A stretch of 20,728 nucleotides of DNA from Bacteroidales bacterium (GCA_012519525.1 JAAYQB010000152.1:1-20728), one strand, 5' to 3'; counted from the stretch's first letter, positions 7,485 through 16,837 are shown. Made by a program: numbers and translations. The notes: generated by a model from the letters alone, not told the origin.

Positions 7485-9140
7485 ATGATAAAAAAAATAT
7501 TTTTTTTGATAGTATCGCTTGTAATACTGAGCGCTTCTTTACAAGCCCAACAATCTCAAGATACGCTTATTGAGAATGGCAAAGTTTTTTTAATTCATAA
7601 AGTTGTAGCGGGACAGACACTTTACGGTTTGTCAAAAGCCTATAACATAACGATTGAAGATATTATCAAATACAATCCGCAAGCGGAAAACGGCATTAAA
7701 ATAGGAGAAGACATAAAGATTTTTCTTAAAGAAGAAAAAAAGACTTTGAAACAGAAAGTCAAACAAAAAGAAACGGTTGCCGACACTTCCAATAAACACA
7801 TACATTATGTCGAAGCAGGCGAAACACTTTATGGTATCTCGCGTAAATACGACATTCCCATCCCTTTATTGCAAGAATGGAACCCTACATTAACGGAAAA
7901 TTTATCCATCGGTCAAGCTATTTTAATCTATCGGAAACCTACAACCTCAACAACGGAAAGCGACAATGTTGCGCAAGAAATAAAACAAGGCGTCAAAAAG
8001 GATTCCTATAAAGTATATGCTTTATTGCCTTTATACACCAACTACTTAAGCAATATGGAAAATCAAAAATTCAAATATGTTTCCGATTACGATGCCTTTA
8101 AATCTTTTCATTTTATTCAATTTTATGAAGGCTTATTGCTTGCTGCCGAAGATGCCGGAGAAAAAGGTATTCCGATAAAATTACATGTTGAAGACATTAA
8201 CGAGCAAAATCTTAATAAGTTAGAAAAAATTATTGCAGAAGGAGAATTAGACGATGCGGATTTGATTATCGGACCGTTTTTTCCTGATAAATTTACTTTA
8301 GTATGCAATTACGTAAAAGATAAAAACATTGTACTTGTCAATCCGTTTTCCATTAGTTTTGACGAATGCAATGCTTTAATGTATAAAGTAACAGCTTCTT
8401 ATCAAAGTCAAGCAGAAAATATCGGAAAATATATTACTCAATATTATGAAAACGCACAGATAATTTTAGTCAATAACCAAAGTGCCGAAGACAATCAAAA
8501 AGTGCAAGCCTATAAAACAGGGTTTATGCACGTAATTCCTGACTCGAAGAAAATTTCAATAAAAGAAGTTAATTATCAAAAAGAAGGCATGGCAGGGATT
8601 CGCAATGCCATTAACAGCGGTAGCGAAAATTTTATTTTCCCTTTTTTCAAAGGCGAAATCAATGTTACCAACTTTATTCAACAGATGTACGGTATGCAAT
8701 ATGAGAATGTAACTTTATTTGCACCTTCTTTTTGGAAAGAGTTTGATAATATTGAAACCGAATATTTTATCGCTTTAAAAACGCATTATGTTGATCAGTT
8801 TTTTGTTGACTACAGCAATCCGAATGTAATTCGTTTTATTGACAGATTTAGAGAAGCCTATGAAATAGAACCTACCTTAGATAAATTTGCATTTCAAGGA
8901 TACGATATAACTCTCTTCTTTTTAAATGCATTAATGGAATACGGAAGTAATTTCGGATGTGAAATCAACGAGATGGACTTGCCTTTGCTTTCCACATCAT
9001 TTAATTTCACAAAAAAGACCGAGCATTGCTTGGAAAATAATTTTGTCAATATATACAGATTAAAAGATTATCAATTTATAGATGCTATTGTTGACAAAGA
9101 AACAGAAGAAATTACCCCAACAATTAAACCTAAAAAATAA
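7485..9140 (+). CDS. Periplasmic LysM protein with a PBP1 (amino-acid-binding-like) domain
   Basis: This 551-residue exported protein has an N-terminal signal peptide (MIKKIFFLIVSLVILSA, cleavage after LQAQ), two LysM domains (about 37-80 and 106-149, each with the GQTLYGLS or GETLYGIS core and a YNP or WNP turn) and a long C-terminal part, about 175-535. That part looks like a type 1 periplasmic-binding fold of the Leu/Ile/Val-receptor kind: FYEGLLLAAEDAGEKGIPIKLHVEDIN, ADLIIGPFFPDK and FAFQGYDITLFFLNAL. LysM binds the glycan of peptidoglycan, so the protein is probably wall-anchored in the periplasm. The PBP1 part may bind a small ligand or may have lost binding and serve as a scaffold; no ABC transporter is nearby. 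This architecture is widespread but uncharacterised in Bacteroidota. It is translationally packed between the CPBP protease and dnaG. Confidence 0.88.
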   Translation: MIKKIFFLIVSLVILSASLQAQQSQDTLIENGKVFLIHKVVAGQTLYGLSKAYNITIEDIIKYNPQAENGIKIGEDIKIFLKEEKKTLKQKVKQKETVADTSNKHIHYVEAGETLYGISRKYDIPIPLLQEWNPTLTENLSIGQAILIYRKPTTSTTESDNVAQEIKQGVKKDSYKVYALLPLYTNYLSNMENQKFKYVSDYDAFKSFHFIQFYEGLLLAAEDAGEKGIPIKLHVEDINEQNLNKLEKIIAEGELDDADLIIGPFFPDKFTLVCNYVKDKNIVLVNPFSISFDECNALMYKVTASYQSQAENIGKYITQYYENAQIILVNNQSAEDNQKVQAYKTGFMHVIPDSKKISIKEVNYQKEGMAGIRNAINSGSENFIFPFFKGEINVTNFIQQMYGMQYENVTLFAPSFWKEFDNIETEYFIALKTHYVDQFFVDYSNPNVIRFIDRFREAYEIEPTLDKFAFQGYDITLFFLNALMEYGSNFGCEINEMDLPLLSTSFNFTKKTEHCLENNFVNIYRLKDYQFIDAIVDKETEEITPTIKPKK

Positions 9141-9150
9141 TTGATTTTCA

Positions 9151-11127
9151 ATGATAAAACAAGAAACTATCAATGAAATCATCAACGCATGCCGCATCGA
9201 AGAAGTAGTGGGAGACTTTGTTAGGCTGCACAAACGAGGAGTAAATTATATTGGATTATGTCCGTTTCACAACGAAAAAACACCTTCGTTTACGGTAAGT
9301 CCTACTAGAGGAATATGCAAATGTTTCGGTTGCGGTGTTGCCGGCGATTCTATCGGTTTTATAATGAAACACGAACATTATTCCTACGTGGAAGCGCTAC
9401 GCTATTTGGCGAAAAAATACAACATTGAAATACAAGAAACAGAGCAAACTGCCGAAAACATACAAAAATTAGGAGAACGCGATGCTTTGTTATCGCTTAC
9501 CGCTTTTGCAAGCGAATATTTTTCACACCTATTGTTCCATAGTGATGAAGGAAAATCAATCGGACTTAGCTATTTTAAAGAAAGAGGATTTATAGAAGAT
9601 ACTATTCAAAAATTTCAACTTGGATACGCTCTCAAACAACGAGATAACTTTTTAAATCATGCTCTAAAAAAAGGTTTTACTTTAGAAAATTTAGAAAAAT
9701 CGGGATTGATTATCGCTACGCAAAAAGAAAACGGCATTGCTCGTTTCGACCGTTTTTCAGAACGCATTATATTTCCCATTCACAATTTTTCGGGCAAGGT
9801 TATCGGATTCGGAGGTAGAATTTTAAGCAATGTCGACAAAAAATCAGCAAAATACATTAACTCACCCGAATCCCCTATCTACCATAAAAGCGATGTTTTA
9901 TACGGTATTTTTCAAGCAAAAAATGCCATCAGAAAAGCGGATAAATGTTATTTGGTCGAAGGCTATACCGATGTTCTTTCTCTGTACCAAGCAGGTATCG
10001 AAAACGTAATTGCATCGTCAGGCACTTCGCTAACAGAAGGACAAATAAAACAAATCAATAAACTAACCAATAATATTACCGTTCTTTACGATGGCGATAG
10101 TGCCGGTATCGAAGCCGCCATACGCGCTGTGGGAATGCTGTTAAAAGAAGACCTAAATATTAGAATCATTATTTTACCTGAAACAGAAGACCCGGATTCC
10201 TTTGCCCGAAAAAACGACTTGCAGCAAATCCGACAATATTTTTCCGAACAAGAAAAAGATTTTATCCAATTCAAGATAGATATCTTATTGAAAGACAAAA
10301 GCAATGACCCTATAAAAAAAGCCGAATTCGTCAATCAAATTGCAGCCGATATAGCCTCTATACCCGATATTATCAAAGTAACACTGTTTGTAAAACAATG
10401 CAGCGACTTATTGGATATTCCCGAAACCGTATTGCTACGACGTGTCAATAAAATTCGTTTAGAAACCTATAAAGAAAATAAAATTGAGCCGAAAAAAAAC
10501 ATCGGCGAAACTCAAGTCGTTCAACCGCTTCCCATTCAAATCGACCAAAAAGAACTCAGCGCTTTACAAATTGAAGAAGTGGAAAAAAAGCTATTGTTTT
10601 TATTGGTAAATTATGGCGAGAAAACAATAAACACCCAAAATAAAGATGAAAAAGACGAGCCTATTTTTATGCGAGTCGATCAATTTATTTTTAATAATTT
10701 AGACAACGACGGACTTCAATTTGAAACATTCACGTATCAAAAATTTTTAGATATCTATGCCGAAATAGCCGAAAAAGATACTGTTGAAATAAAAGACGCA
10801 TTCTATCTTTATCCGGACGAAGATATTAAAAATCTGTATATTAACCTTGTTGATATCAAGCCTACCCCAAGTCCTCTTTGGGAAAGCGACAAAGTTAGAA
10901 GTTTTATTACTACCATAGATAACAGCAAAAACAAACTCTATGAAGAAATCATTAGAACACTACAAATGCTGCGTTTAGTAACACTAAGAAATATGAAAAC
11001 GAAAAAAAACCAACAACTGAAAACCTGCAAAAACGAGCAAGAAACCAAAGCCTTGTTAAGCAGCATAACAGAAATTACAAAAATAATTACACAAATAGAA
11101 AAACAATTAGGAGTTGATTATAGGTAA
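9151..11127 (+). CDS. dnaG: DNA primase
   Basis: DnaG lays down RNA primers for the replisome. Of 658 residues, the N-terminal CHC2 zinc-binding domain has ligands C37, H40, C58 and C61 (CPFHNEKTPSF, CKCFGCG). The catalytic core includes the conserved RFSERIIFPIHNFSGKVIGFGGR (201-223) and a TOPRIM domain with the metal-binding acidic residues E270 (LVEGYTDV) and D314/D316 (LYDGDSAG). The C-terminal part, from about 440, is divergent and presumably forms the helicase-binding domain for DnaB. All catalytic residues are intact and the length is normal for Bacteroidota. It is separated by 5 bases from priA downstream, so the primase and the primosome-assembly helicase are likely made from one mRNA. 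Confidence 0.97.
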   Translation: MIKQETINEIINACRIEEVVGDFVRLHKRGVNYIGLCPFHNEKTPSFTVSPTRGICKCFGCGVAGDSIGFIMKHEHYSYVEALRYLAKKYNIEIQETEQTAENIQKLGERDALLSLTAFASEYFSHLLFHSDEGKSIGLSYFKERGFIEDTIQKFQLGYALKQRDNFLNHALKKGFTLENLEKSGLIIATQKENGIARFDRFSERIIFPIHNFSGKVIGFGGRILSNVDKKSAKYINSPESPIYHKSDVLYGIFQAKNAIRKADKCYLVEGYTDVLSLYQAGIENVIASSGTSLTEGQIKQINKLTNNITVLYDGDSAGIEAAIRAVGMLLKEDLNIRIIILPETEDPDSFARKNDLQQIRQYFSEQEKDFIQFKIDILLKDKSNDPIKKAEFVNQIAADIASIPDIIKVTLFVKQCSDLLDIPETVLLRRVNKIRLETYKENKIEPKKNIGETQVVQPLPIQIDQKELSALQIEEVEKKLLFLLVNYGEKTINTQNKDEKDEPIFMRVDQFIFNNLDNDGLQFETFTYQKFLDIYAEIAEKDTVEIKDAFYLYPDEDIKNLYINLVDIKPTPSPLWESDKVRSFITTIDNSKNKLYEEIIRTLQMLRLVTLRNMKTKKNQQLKTCKNEQETKALLSSITEITKIITQIEKQLGVDYR

Positions 11128-11132
11128 ATTAT

Positions 11133-13604
11133 ATGAACAAGCAAGCATCATTTGTTAATGTTATTTTACCCCTGCCGTTAGCGGGAGTTTTTACTTATGG
11201 TGTCCCCGAAGAATTAATTTCACAAGTAGAAATAGGAAAGCGTGTATTGGTATCGTTTGGTAACTATAAGTATTATAGTGCAATTATTTATACCATTCAT
11301 TCCCATAAACCCAAAACTTATAAAGTTAAAGAAATCATTAATGTTTTGGACGAAAAACCCGTTGTAAACAAAAAACAATTATCTTTATGGGATTGGATTT
11401 CAGAATACTATATGTGTTCTCTCGGCGAAGTTATGGCAGTGGCTCTTCCATCGTCTTTCAAATTGGCAAGCGAAACCAAGATAAGCATTCATCCCGAATA
11501 CGACGGAGACATTTCCTTTCTTTCGGAAAGGGAAATAAGCATTATCAATGCCGTTTCGCAAAACAAAAGTATAACGATAAAAAAAATAGAAAAACTAATC
11601 AATTGCAACAACGCTCTTCCTTTTATTAAATCTTTGATAGACAAAAATATAGTTTATGCTTGCGAAGAAGTACAAGAAAAATACAAAGCAAAAACAGAGA
11701 CATTCTTACAATTAGCAGAGCCTTATCAATCAGACAACAACGCCCTCAATGCCGTATTTAACGAATTTGAAAAATCTAAACGAACTCAAAAACAATCAGA
11801 TGCATTGCTCTACTTTTTATCGCTTTTAAAGAAACACTCACTTTCTTCCATTTCTAAAAGTCAAATGCTTACTTCCGATAAGTTTGGAGAAGCCCAAATT
11901 CAAGGATTAATTAAAAAAGGAATAATAGAAGCATATCCGGCTACGGTAAGTCGTTTACCCGATTTTAATGCTGAAAAAAACAGCGATTCCGTTCAGCTTT
12001 CGCCCGTGCAAGAAGATGCTTTTCATGAAATCATAACACTGTTTAACTCTCACAATTCCATTTTATTACACGGAGTTACAGGAAGCGGAAAAACAGAAAT
12101 CTATATAAAGCTCATACAAAAAGAATTGGATAAAGGCAAGCAGGTTTTGTATTTACTTCCCGAAATAGCACTTACAACACAGATAATAAATAGGTTAAGA
12201 AAATATTTCGGCAATAAAGTTGGCGTTTATCACTCTCGTTTCAACGAAATGGAAAGAGCTGAAATATGGCAACAAATAGCTGAAACAAAAGAAAATAACT
12301 ATCAAATTATCATAGGAGCACGCTCTGCTTTATTTCTTCCGTTTCACAACTTAGGTTTGATTATTGTAGATGAAGAACACGATCTTTCGTATAAGCAATT
12401 CGAGCCGGCACCCCGCTACCAAGCAAGGGATACGGCTTTGGTATTAGCTAAAATACACCAAGCAAAAACATTGATGGGCTCTGCTACGCCTTCCATAGAA
12501 TCTTATTTCAATGTACTAAAAAAGAAATACGCTTTAGTAACACTCAATCAACGCTATGGGAATGTAAAACTACCCGAAATCAATATGGTAGATTTGAAAA
12601 AAGAAGGATATCGTAAACAAAAATTTTCCCCTTATACCCAATCTTTAATAGAGCTTATAGAAAAAGCCCTAACGAAAAAAGAACAAATTATCCTTTTTCA
12701 AAATAGAAGAGGTTTTTCCGTTCACTTAGAGTGTACGGTATGTAATTACATTCCTATATGTAAGAATTGCGATGTTACCTTAACCTATCATAAGCAAATC
12801 AACCAGTTGCGTTGTCATTATTGCGGACATACTGAAAAAGTAATCAACACCTGTCCTAATTGCAAAAGTAAAAATATAGAAATGAGAGGATTAGGAACTG
12901 AGAAAATAGAAGAAGAACTTCGTATCTTTTTCCCAACAGCCTCTATTGCACGTTTAGATTACGACAGCACACGTTCAAAAACAGCTTATCAAAAAATTAT
13001 TTCCGATTTTGAAAACCGAAAAATAGATATATTAGTCGGAACACAAATGATAACCAAAGGATTGGACTTCGACAATGTAAGTACGGTCGGCATTTTAAAT
13101 GCGGATAATTTATTGTATTTTCCCGATTTTCGCTCTCACGAAAGAGCTTTTCAAATGCTATCGCAAGTGAGCGGCAGAGCAGGCAGAAAAAACAAACAAG
13201 GAAAAGTAATTATCCAAACATTTAACATCAATCATTCTGTTTTTCAGTTTGTTTTATCAAACAACTATCTCGATTTTTTTAAAGAAACATTAGCCGAACG
13301 TCAACAATTTAACTATCCCCCTATTTGTAAATTTATAAAAATCACTTTAAAACATCGGGAAATAGATAATTTAAATGTATTGGCGGAAAAATTGGCTAAA
13401 GAACTTAGACTGCATTTCCATAAAAACGTATTAGGTCCTGAGTTTCCACCTATTATGAAAATTAGAAACCTCTATCATAAAGACATTATCATTAAATTGG
13501 ACAAATCGAAAAACATTAAACAAGCTAAACAAATCATTCAAAATATGAAAGAACAATCCTGTTTTAAATCCATTATAATTCACATAGACGTAGATCCTTA
13601 TTAA
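11133..13604 (+). CDS. priA: Primosomal protein N', replication-restart helicase
   Basis: PriA is a 3'-5' superfamily 2 helicase that recognises stalled forks and D-loops and reloads DnaB. The 823 residues carry the 3'BD domain (about 5-105: ILPLPLAGVFTYGVPEEL, GKRVLVSFG), a winged-helix region, and the helicase core with Walker A GVTGSGKT (314-321) and the DEEH box (413-416). The PriA zinc-binding insertion has eight cysteines in four CxxC pairs (C534/C537, C543/C546, C561/C564, C574/C577). Helicase motifs V and VI follow (GTQMITKGLDFDNV; QMLSQVSGRAGR). All functional residues are intact, so an active helicase is expected. Its stop is 8 bases before the next ATG. Confidence 0.97.
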   Translation: MNKQASFVNVILPLPLAGVFTYGVPEELISQVEIGKRVLVSFGNYKYYSAIIYTIHSHKPKTYKVKEIINVLDEKPVVNKKQLSLWDWISEYYMCSLGEVMAVALPSSFKLASETKISIHPEYDGDISFLSEREISIINAVSQNKSITIKKIEKLINCNNALPFIKSLIDKNIVYACEEVQEKYKAKTETFLQLAEPYQSDNNALNAVFNEFEKSKRTQKQSDALLYFLSLLKKHSLSSISKSQMLTSDKFGEAQIQGLIKKGIIEAYPATVSRLPDFNAEKNSDSVQLSPVQEDAFHEIITLFNSHNSILLHGVTGSGKTEIYIKLIQKELDKGKQVLYLLPEIALTTQIINRLRKYFGNKVGVYHSRFNEMERAEIWQQIAETKENNYQIIIGARSALFLPFHNLGLIIVDEEHDLSYKQFEPAPRYQARDTALVLAKIHQAKTLMGSATPSIESYFNVLKKKYALVTLNQRYGNVKLPEINMVDLKKEGYRKQKFSPYTQSLIELIEKALTKKEQIILFQNRRGFSVHLECTVCNYIPICKNCDVTLTYHKQINQLRCHYCGHTEKVINTCPNCKSKNIEMRGLGTEKIEEELRIFFPTASIARLDYDSTRSKTAYQKIISDFENRKIDILVGTQMITKGLDFDNVSTVGILNADNLLYFPDFRSHERAFQMLSQVSGRAGRKNKQGKVIIQTFNINHSVFQFVLSNNYLDFFKETLAERQQFNYPPICKFIKITLKHREIDNLNVLAEKLAKELRLHFHKNVLGPEFPPIMKIRNLYHKDIIIKLDKSKNIKQAKQIIQNMKEQSCFKSIIIHIDVDPY

Positions 13605-13611
13605 TAAAATC

Positions 13612-14685
13612 ATGCAAAAAAACAACATCTTTTTTATTCTTTATTTTTTCTTTTTATCCGTTGTTCACGGTCAAGAAAATACGATTCCAATTGGAAAATT
13701 CGATGATAACATACGGGATAAAAACACGATACGTGTTTGCTTTTACAATGCGGAAAACCTATTTGACCCCGAAAACGATTCCTTGAAAAACGACGATGAC
13801 TTTACCCCTGAAGGCAACTATCATTATTCTTATTCTAAATTTCATAAAAAAGTGAATAATATTGCACAAGTCATTGTGGCAATGGGTGGCTGGGAAGCAC
13901 CTGAAATAGTAGGACTTTGCGAAATCGAGAACAATAATGTTTTGAAAAAACTAATTTATTCCGAAGCCTTAAAAAAATACAAATATCGCTTTGTCCATTA
14001 TGAGTCAGAAGATTCTAGAGGAATAGACGTCGCATTAATATATCGTTACGAAAAATTCAAAGTCATTAATTCAATGCCTATTCCTATTATCGACAGTACT
14101 AATTTATTTTTTAAAACACGCGATATCTTATACGTACAAGGCACGCTACCCGACAAACTTACAGATACTTTGCATATTTTTGTCAACCATTGGGCCTCAA
14201 GATACGGAGGTTATTCGCAAACAATAGAAAAAAGAAATTTAGCCGCCAAAACTCTTCGTTCAAAAATCGATTCTATTTTGATAATCAACGAAAAAGCAGC
14301 AATCATTGTAATAGGCGATTTTAACGACTATCCTTATGACGAAAGCATAAGCAAATATTTGAATGCGGTAAGCAATCCGAAAAAAATAACAGACAATCAA
14401 TTATTAAATACCATGTATCCTTATTTGTCGATGAACAATGTCGGTTCTCATAAGTACCAAGCCAATTGGGGAATTTTAGACCAAATCATAGTCTCAAAAC
14501 CGATGATAACCAATAAAGAAGGATGGACAATAAAGTCTACTGCCGTTATATTCAATGCCGATTTTTTACTCATACCCGACGATACGCACATGGGCGTAAA
14601 ACCTTTTCGAACATATATAGGAATGAGGTACCAAGGCGGTTTTTCGGATCATCTTCCTATTTTTATCGATTTAATATGCAAGTAA
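13612..14685 (+). CDS. Secreted endonuclease/exonuclease/phosphatase family protein
   Basis: A 357-residue protein with a Sec signal peptide (hydrophobic residues 5-19, cleavage near VHG/Q) and an EEP (exonuclease III/DNase I-like) fold. Catalytic landmarks are visible: FYNAENLFDP with N46, GLCEIEN with the metal ligand E104, VNHWASR with H193, GDFND (235-239), and the terminal FSDHLPI with D346/H347. Members of this fold hydrolyse phosphodiester bonds in nucleic acids or sugar/lipid phosphates. The export signal suggests a periplasmic or outer-membrane nuclease scavenging nucleic acid, but the substrate cannot be read from sequence. It is the last gene of the packed unit that began at guaA; a new promoter follows. 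Confidence 0.88.
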   Translation: MQKNNIFFILYFFFLSVVHGQENTIPIGKFDDNIRDKNTIRVCFYNAENLFDPENDSLKNDDDFTPEGNYHYSYSKFHKKVNNIAQVIVAMGGWEAPEIVGLCEIENNNVLKKLIYSEALKKYKYRFVHYESEDSRGIDVALIYRYEKFKVINSMPIPIIDSTNLFFKTRDILYVQGTLPDKLTDTLHIFVNHWASRYGGYSQTIEKRNLAAKTLRSKIDSILIINEKAAIIVIGDFNDYPYDESISKYLNAVSNPKKITDNQLLNTMYPYLSMNNVGSHKYQANWGILDQIIVSKPMITNKEGWTIKSTAVIFNADFLLIPDDTHMGVKPFRTYIGMRYQGGFSDHLPIFIDLICK

Positions 14686-14698
14686 AAATAAATTTGTG

Positions 14699-14707
14699 TA
14701 CTTTTGC
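14699..14707 (+). promoter_or_regulatory. -7 box upstream of the gamma-lyase/Mrp pair
   Basis: TACTTTTGC fits TAnnTTTG and lies in the 108-base gap after the nuclease gene. No clear -33 TTTG is found. The leader to the ATG would be about 80 bases, very AT-rich. Confidence 0.45.
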
Positions 14708-14793
14708 CAATCTTAAAAAATTAAAATAAATTATACTTATCATCAATTTAATTTTGACAATTAATCTATAATATAAATAAAAAAATAAAAATA

Positions 14794-15975
14794 ATGAACA
14801 CATTAGATAAAGGGTTTAACACCAAATTAATTCATGCAGGCGCTTTTGAAGATGAATTTGGAAGTGCTACCGTACCAATTTATCAAACCTCTACTTTTAA
14901 ATTTAAAAATGCACAACATGGTGCAGATTGTTTTTCAGGAAAAAGCGACGGCTACATCTACACACGCATTGGCAATCCGACTATACGAGCTTTCGAAAGA
15001 AATATAGCCGAATTAGAAAACGGCTACGACGGCATTGCCACAAGTTCGGGAATGGGAGCTGTAAGCAGTGTATACATGGCATTGTTAGGAGCCGGAAGTC
15101 ATATTGTTAGTTCCGATGCGGTTTACGGTCCGGCAAGAGGCATTCTTGAACAGGATTTTTCACGTTTCAACGTAGAAGCAAGTTTTGTAAACACCTCTAA
15201 CACAGAAAACATATTAAAAGCCATCCGACCTAATACCAAAGTTTTATATATCGAAACACCCGCTAATCCGACCATAGATATTACCGATATAAAAAAATGT
15301 GCTGAAATTGCCAAGAAACATGGTTTACTATTAGTTGTGGACAACACCTTTAGTTCCCCCTATTTACAAAAACCTTTGGATTTAGGAGCCGATGTAGTGC
15401 TGCATTCCATTACTAAATTTATTAACGGTCATGCCGATATAGTAGGCGGTATTATCGTAACAAAAGAAGAAAAAATATACAAACAAATCCGCCATTCCAT
15501 GGTGTATTTAGGTTGTAATATGGACCCTACACAAGCATTTATGGCATTAAGAGGAGTGAAAACACTCGCTATACGTATGGAGCGTTCGCAAGAAAACGCA
15601 ATGAAAGTTGCCGAATTTTTAGCAAATCATCCGAAAATTGCATGGATAAAATATCCCGGCTTAACAACACACCCTCAACACGAATTAGCAAAAAAACAAA
15701 TGAAAGGTTTTGGAGCGGTGATGAGTTTTGGATTAAAAGGAGGTTATAAAGCAGGCGAAAAACTGATGAACAACGTACATTTGGCATTGTTAGCCGTTTC
15801 TTTAGGCGGAGTCGAAACCTTAATTCAACATCCGGCATCCATGACACATGCCGCCGTCAGCAAAGAGAATAAATTAGCCGCAGGAATTACCGACGATTTG
15901 GTGCGATTTTCCGTAGGAATAGAAGACGTAAACGATATTATCGAAGATTTAAAAAACGGACTAAATAAAATTTAA
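14794..15975 (+). CDS. Cys/Met metabolism PLP-dependent enzyme (methionine gamma-lyase or cystathionine gamma-synthase type)
   Basis: A 393-residue enzyme of the Cys/Met metabolism PLP family (fold type I). The PLP-binding lysine is K208 in HSITKFINGHADIVGG. Y56 and R58 in GYIYTRIGNPT contact the cofactor phosphate from the neighbouring subunit, and Y111 stacks on the ring. The closest general type is methionine gamma-lyase or the transsulfuration enzymes. In well-studied methionine gamma-lyases a cysteine follows the Tyr-Gly here (Cys116 of Pseudomonas putida); this protein has P113. The methionine-specifying lysine (K240 there) also seems not to be kept. Substrate is therefore open: L-methionine, cystathionine or an activated homoserine. 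Only one base separates it from the Mrp-type ATPase gene, so sulfur release and Fe-S assembly may be coupled (inference). Confidence 0.9.
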   Translation: MNTLDKGFNTKLIHAGAFEDEFGSATVPIYQTSTFKFKNAQHGADCFSGKSDGYIYTRIGNPTIRAFERNIAELENGYDGIATSSGMGAVSSVYMALLGAGSHIVSSDAVYGPARGILEQDFSRFNVEASFVNTSNTENILKAIRPNTKVLYIETPANPTIDITDIKKCAEIAKKHGLLLVVDNTFSSPYLQKPLDLGADVVLHSITKFINGHADIVGGIIVTKEEKIYKQIRHSMVYLGCNMDPTQAFMALRGVKTLAIRMERSQENAMKVAEFLANHPKIAWIKYPGLTTHPQHELAKKQMKGFGAVMSFGLKGGYKAGEKLMNNVHLALLAVSLGGVETLIQHPASMTHAAVSKENKLAAGITDDLVRFSVGIEDVNDIIEDLKNGLNKI

Positions 15976-15976
15976 A

Positions 15977-16768
15977 ATGTTTGATATAGATAAAATAAAA
16001 TTACCTGCAAAGCATATTATTGCTGTTGCTTCGGGAAAAGGTGGAGTGGGAAAATCAACAGTATCGGTAAATTTAGCTATTTCATTAGCACGTCAAGGAT
16101 TTAAAGTCGCTTTAGTAGATGCCGACATCTACGGACCTTCGGTGCCAAAAATGATGGGATTAGAAGAAATGACACCGACAGTAGAAATCGTCAACGAAAA
16201 AGAAAGCATGACGCCATTGGAAAAATACGGTGTACAAGTAATGTCATTGGGATTTTTTATGCAAAAAGGACAAAGCGTTATATGGCGAGGTCCTTTAGCG
16301 GCAAATGCCATTCTACAATTGTTTGAAAACACAGTTTGGGATAATCTCGACTATATGATTATTGATTTCCCGCCCGGGACAGGAGACATACAATTAACTG
16401 TATTACAAAGACTAACATTGACAGGAGCAATCATTGTAACAACCCCGCAAGACATATCGCTCATTGATGCCCGCCGTGCTATTGACATGTTCTTAAAAGA
16501 CGGCATCGCTATTCCTTTGCTTGGAATAGTTGAAAATATGTCGTGGTTTACACCTAAAAATCATCCCGAAGAAAAATATTTTATTTTTGGAAAAGGCGGT
16601 GGCGAAAAATTAGCCGAAGAATACAATACACCTCTACTTTGTCAAATTCCATTAGTAGCCGACGTAGGCGAAGCTGCCGAACAAGGGAAAAGTATATTCA
16701 ATCAAGAAAATAAAATTTTTGTAGATAACTTTCTTAAAATGACCGATAAACTGATAGAAAGTTTATAA
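15977..16768 (+). CDS. Mrp/NBP35-type P-loop ATPase (Fe-S cluster carrier)
   Basis: An Mrp/ApbC-type scaffold that in the family binds and transfers Fe-S clusters with ATP. The 263 residues show the deviant Walker A GKGGVGKST (20-28), VDADIYGPSVPKMMG, MSLGFF, WRGPLA, the DFPPGTGDIQLT switch region and VENMSWFTP. Two usual parts are absent. There is no N-terminal DUF59 (MIP18-like) domain, because the protein starts ten residues before the P-loop strand. There is also no CxxC after ENMS, where the cluster-bridging cysteines of ApbC/NBP35 sit. Loss of the CxxC is, from my memory of the family, usual in Bacteroidota; loss of DUF59 is less so. It may therefore bind clusters differently or serve another partner. 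It overlaps nothing and starts one base after the gamma-lyase. Confidence 0.9.
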   Translation: MFDIDKIKLPAKHIIAVASGKGGVGKSTVSVNLAISLARQGFKVALVDADIYGPSVPKMMGLEEMTPTVEIVNEKESMTPLEKYGVQVMSLGFFMQKGQSVIWRGPLAANAILQLFENTVWDNLDYMIIDFPPGTGDIQLTVLQRLTLTGAIIVTTPQDISLIDARRAIDMFLKDGIAIPLLGIVENMSWFTPKNHPEEKYFIFGKGGGEKLAEEYNTPLLCQIPLVADVGEAAEQGKSIFNQENKIFVDNFLKMTDKLIESL

Positions 16769-16788
16769 TTCTTTCATTTTAAAATACT

Positions 16789-16837
16789 AAGACAAAGGAT
16801 TTAATTGGATTTTCCGATAAATTCTTTGTCTTTTTTT
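16789..16837 (+). terminator. Long hairpin terminator between convergent genes
   Basis: A 14-base stem (16789-16802 with 16819-16832, one G-T pair) with a further inner ATTGG/CCGAT pairing, followed by a T run. It ends the gamma-lyase/Mrp unit and touches the stop codon of the convergent LRR gene, whose transcripts would read the same hairpin. Confidence 0.8.

Noticed and set aside
15569..15847. Minus-strand 92-codon frame inside the gamma-lyase gene
   Set aside because: Shadow of a conserved PLP enzyme region; Leu/Arg-rich translation without domain character.
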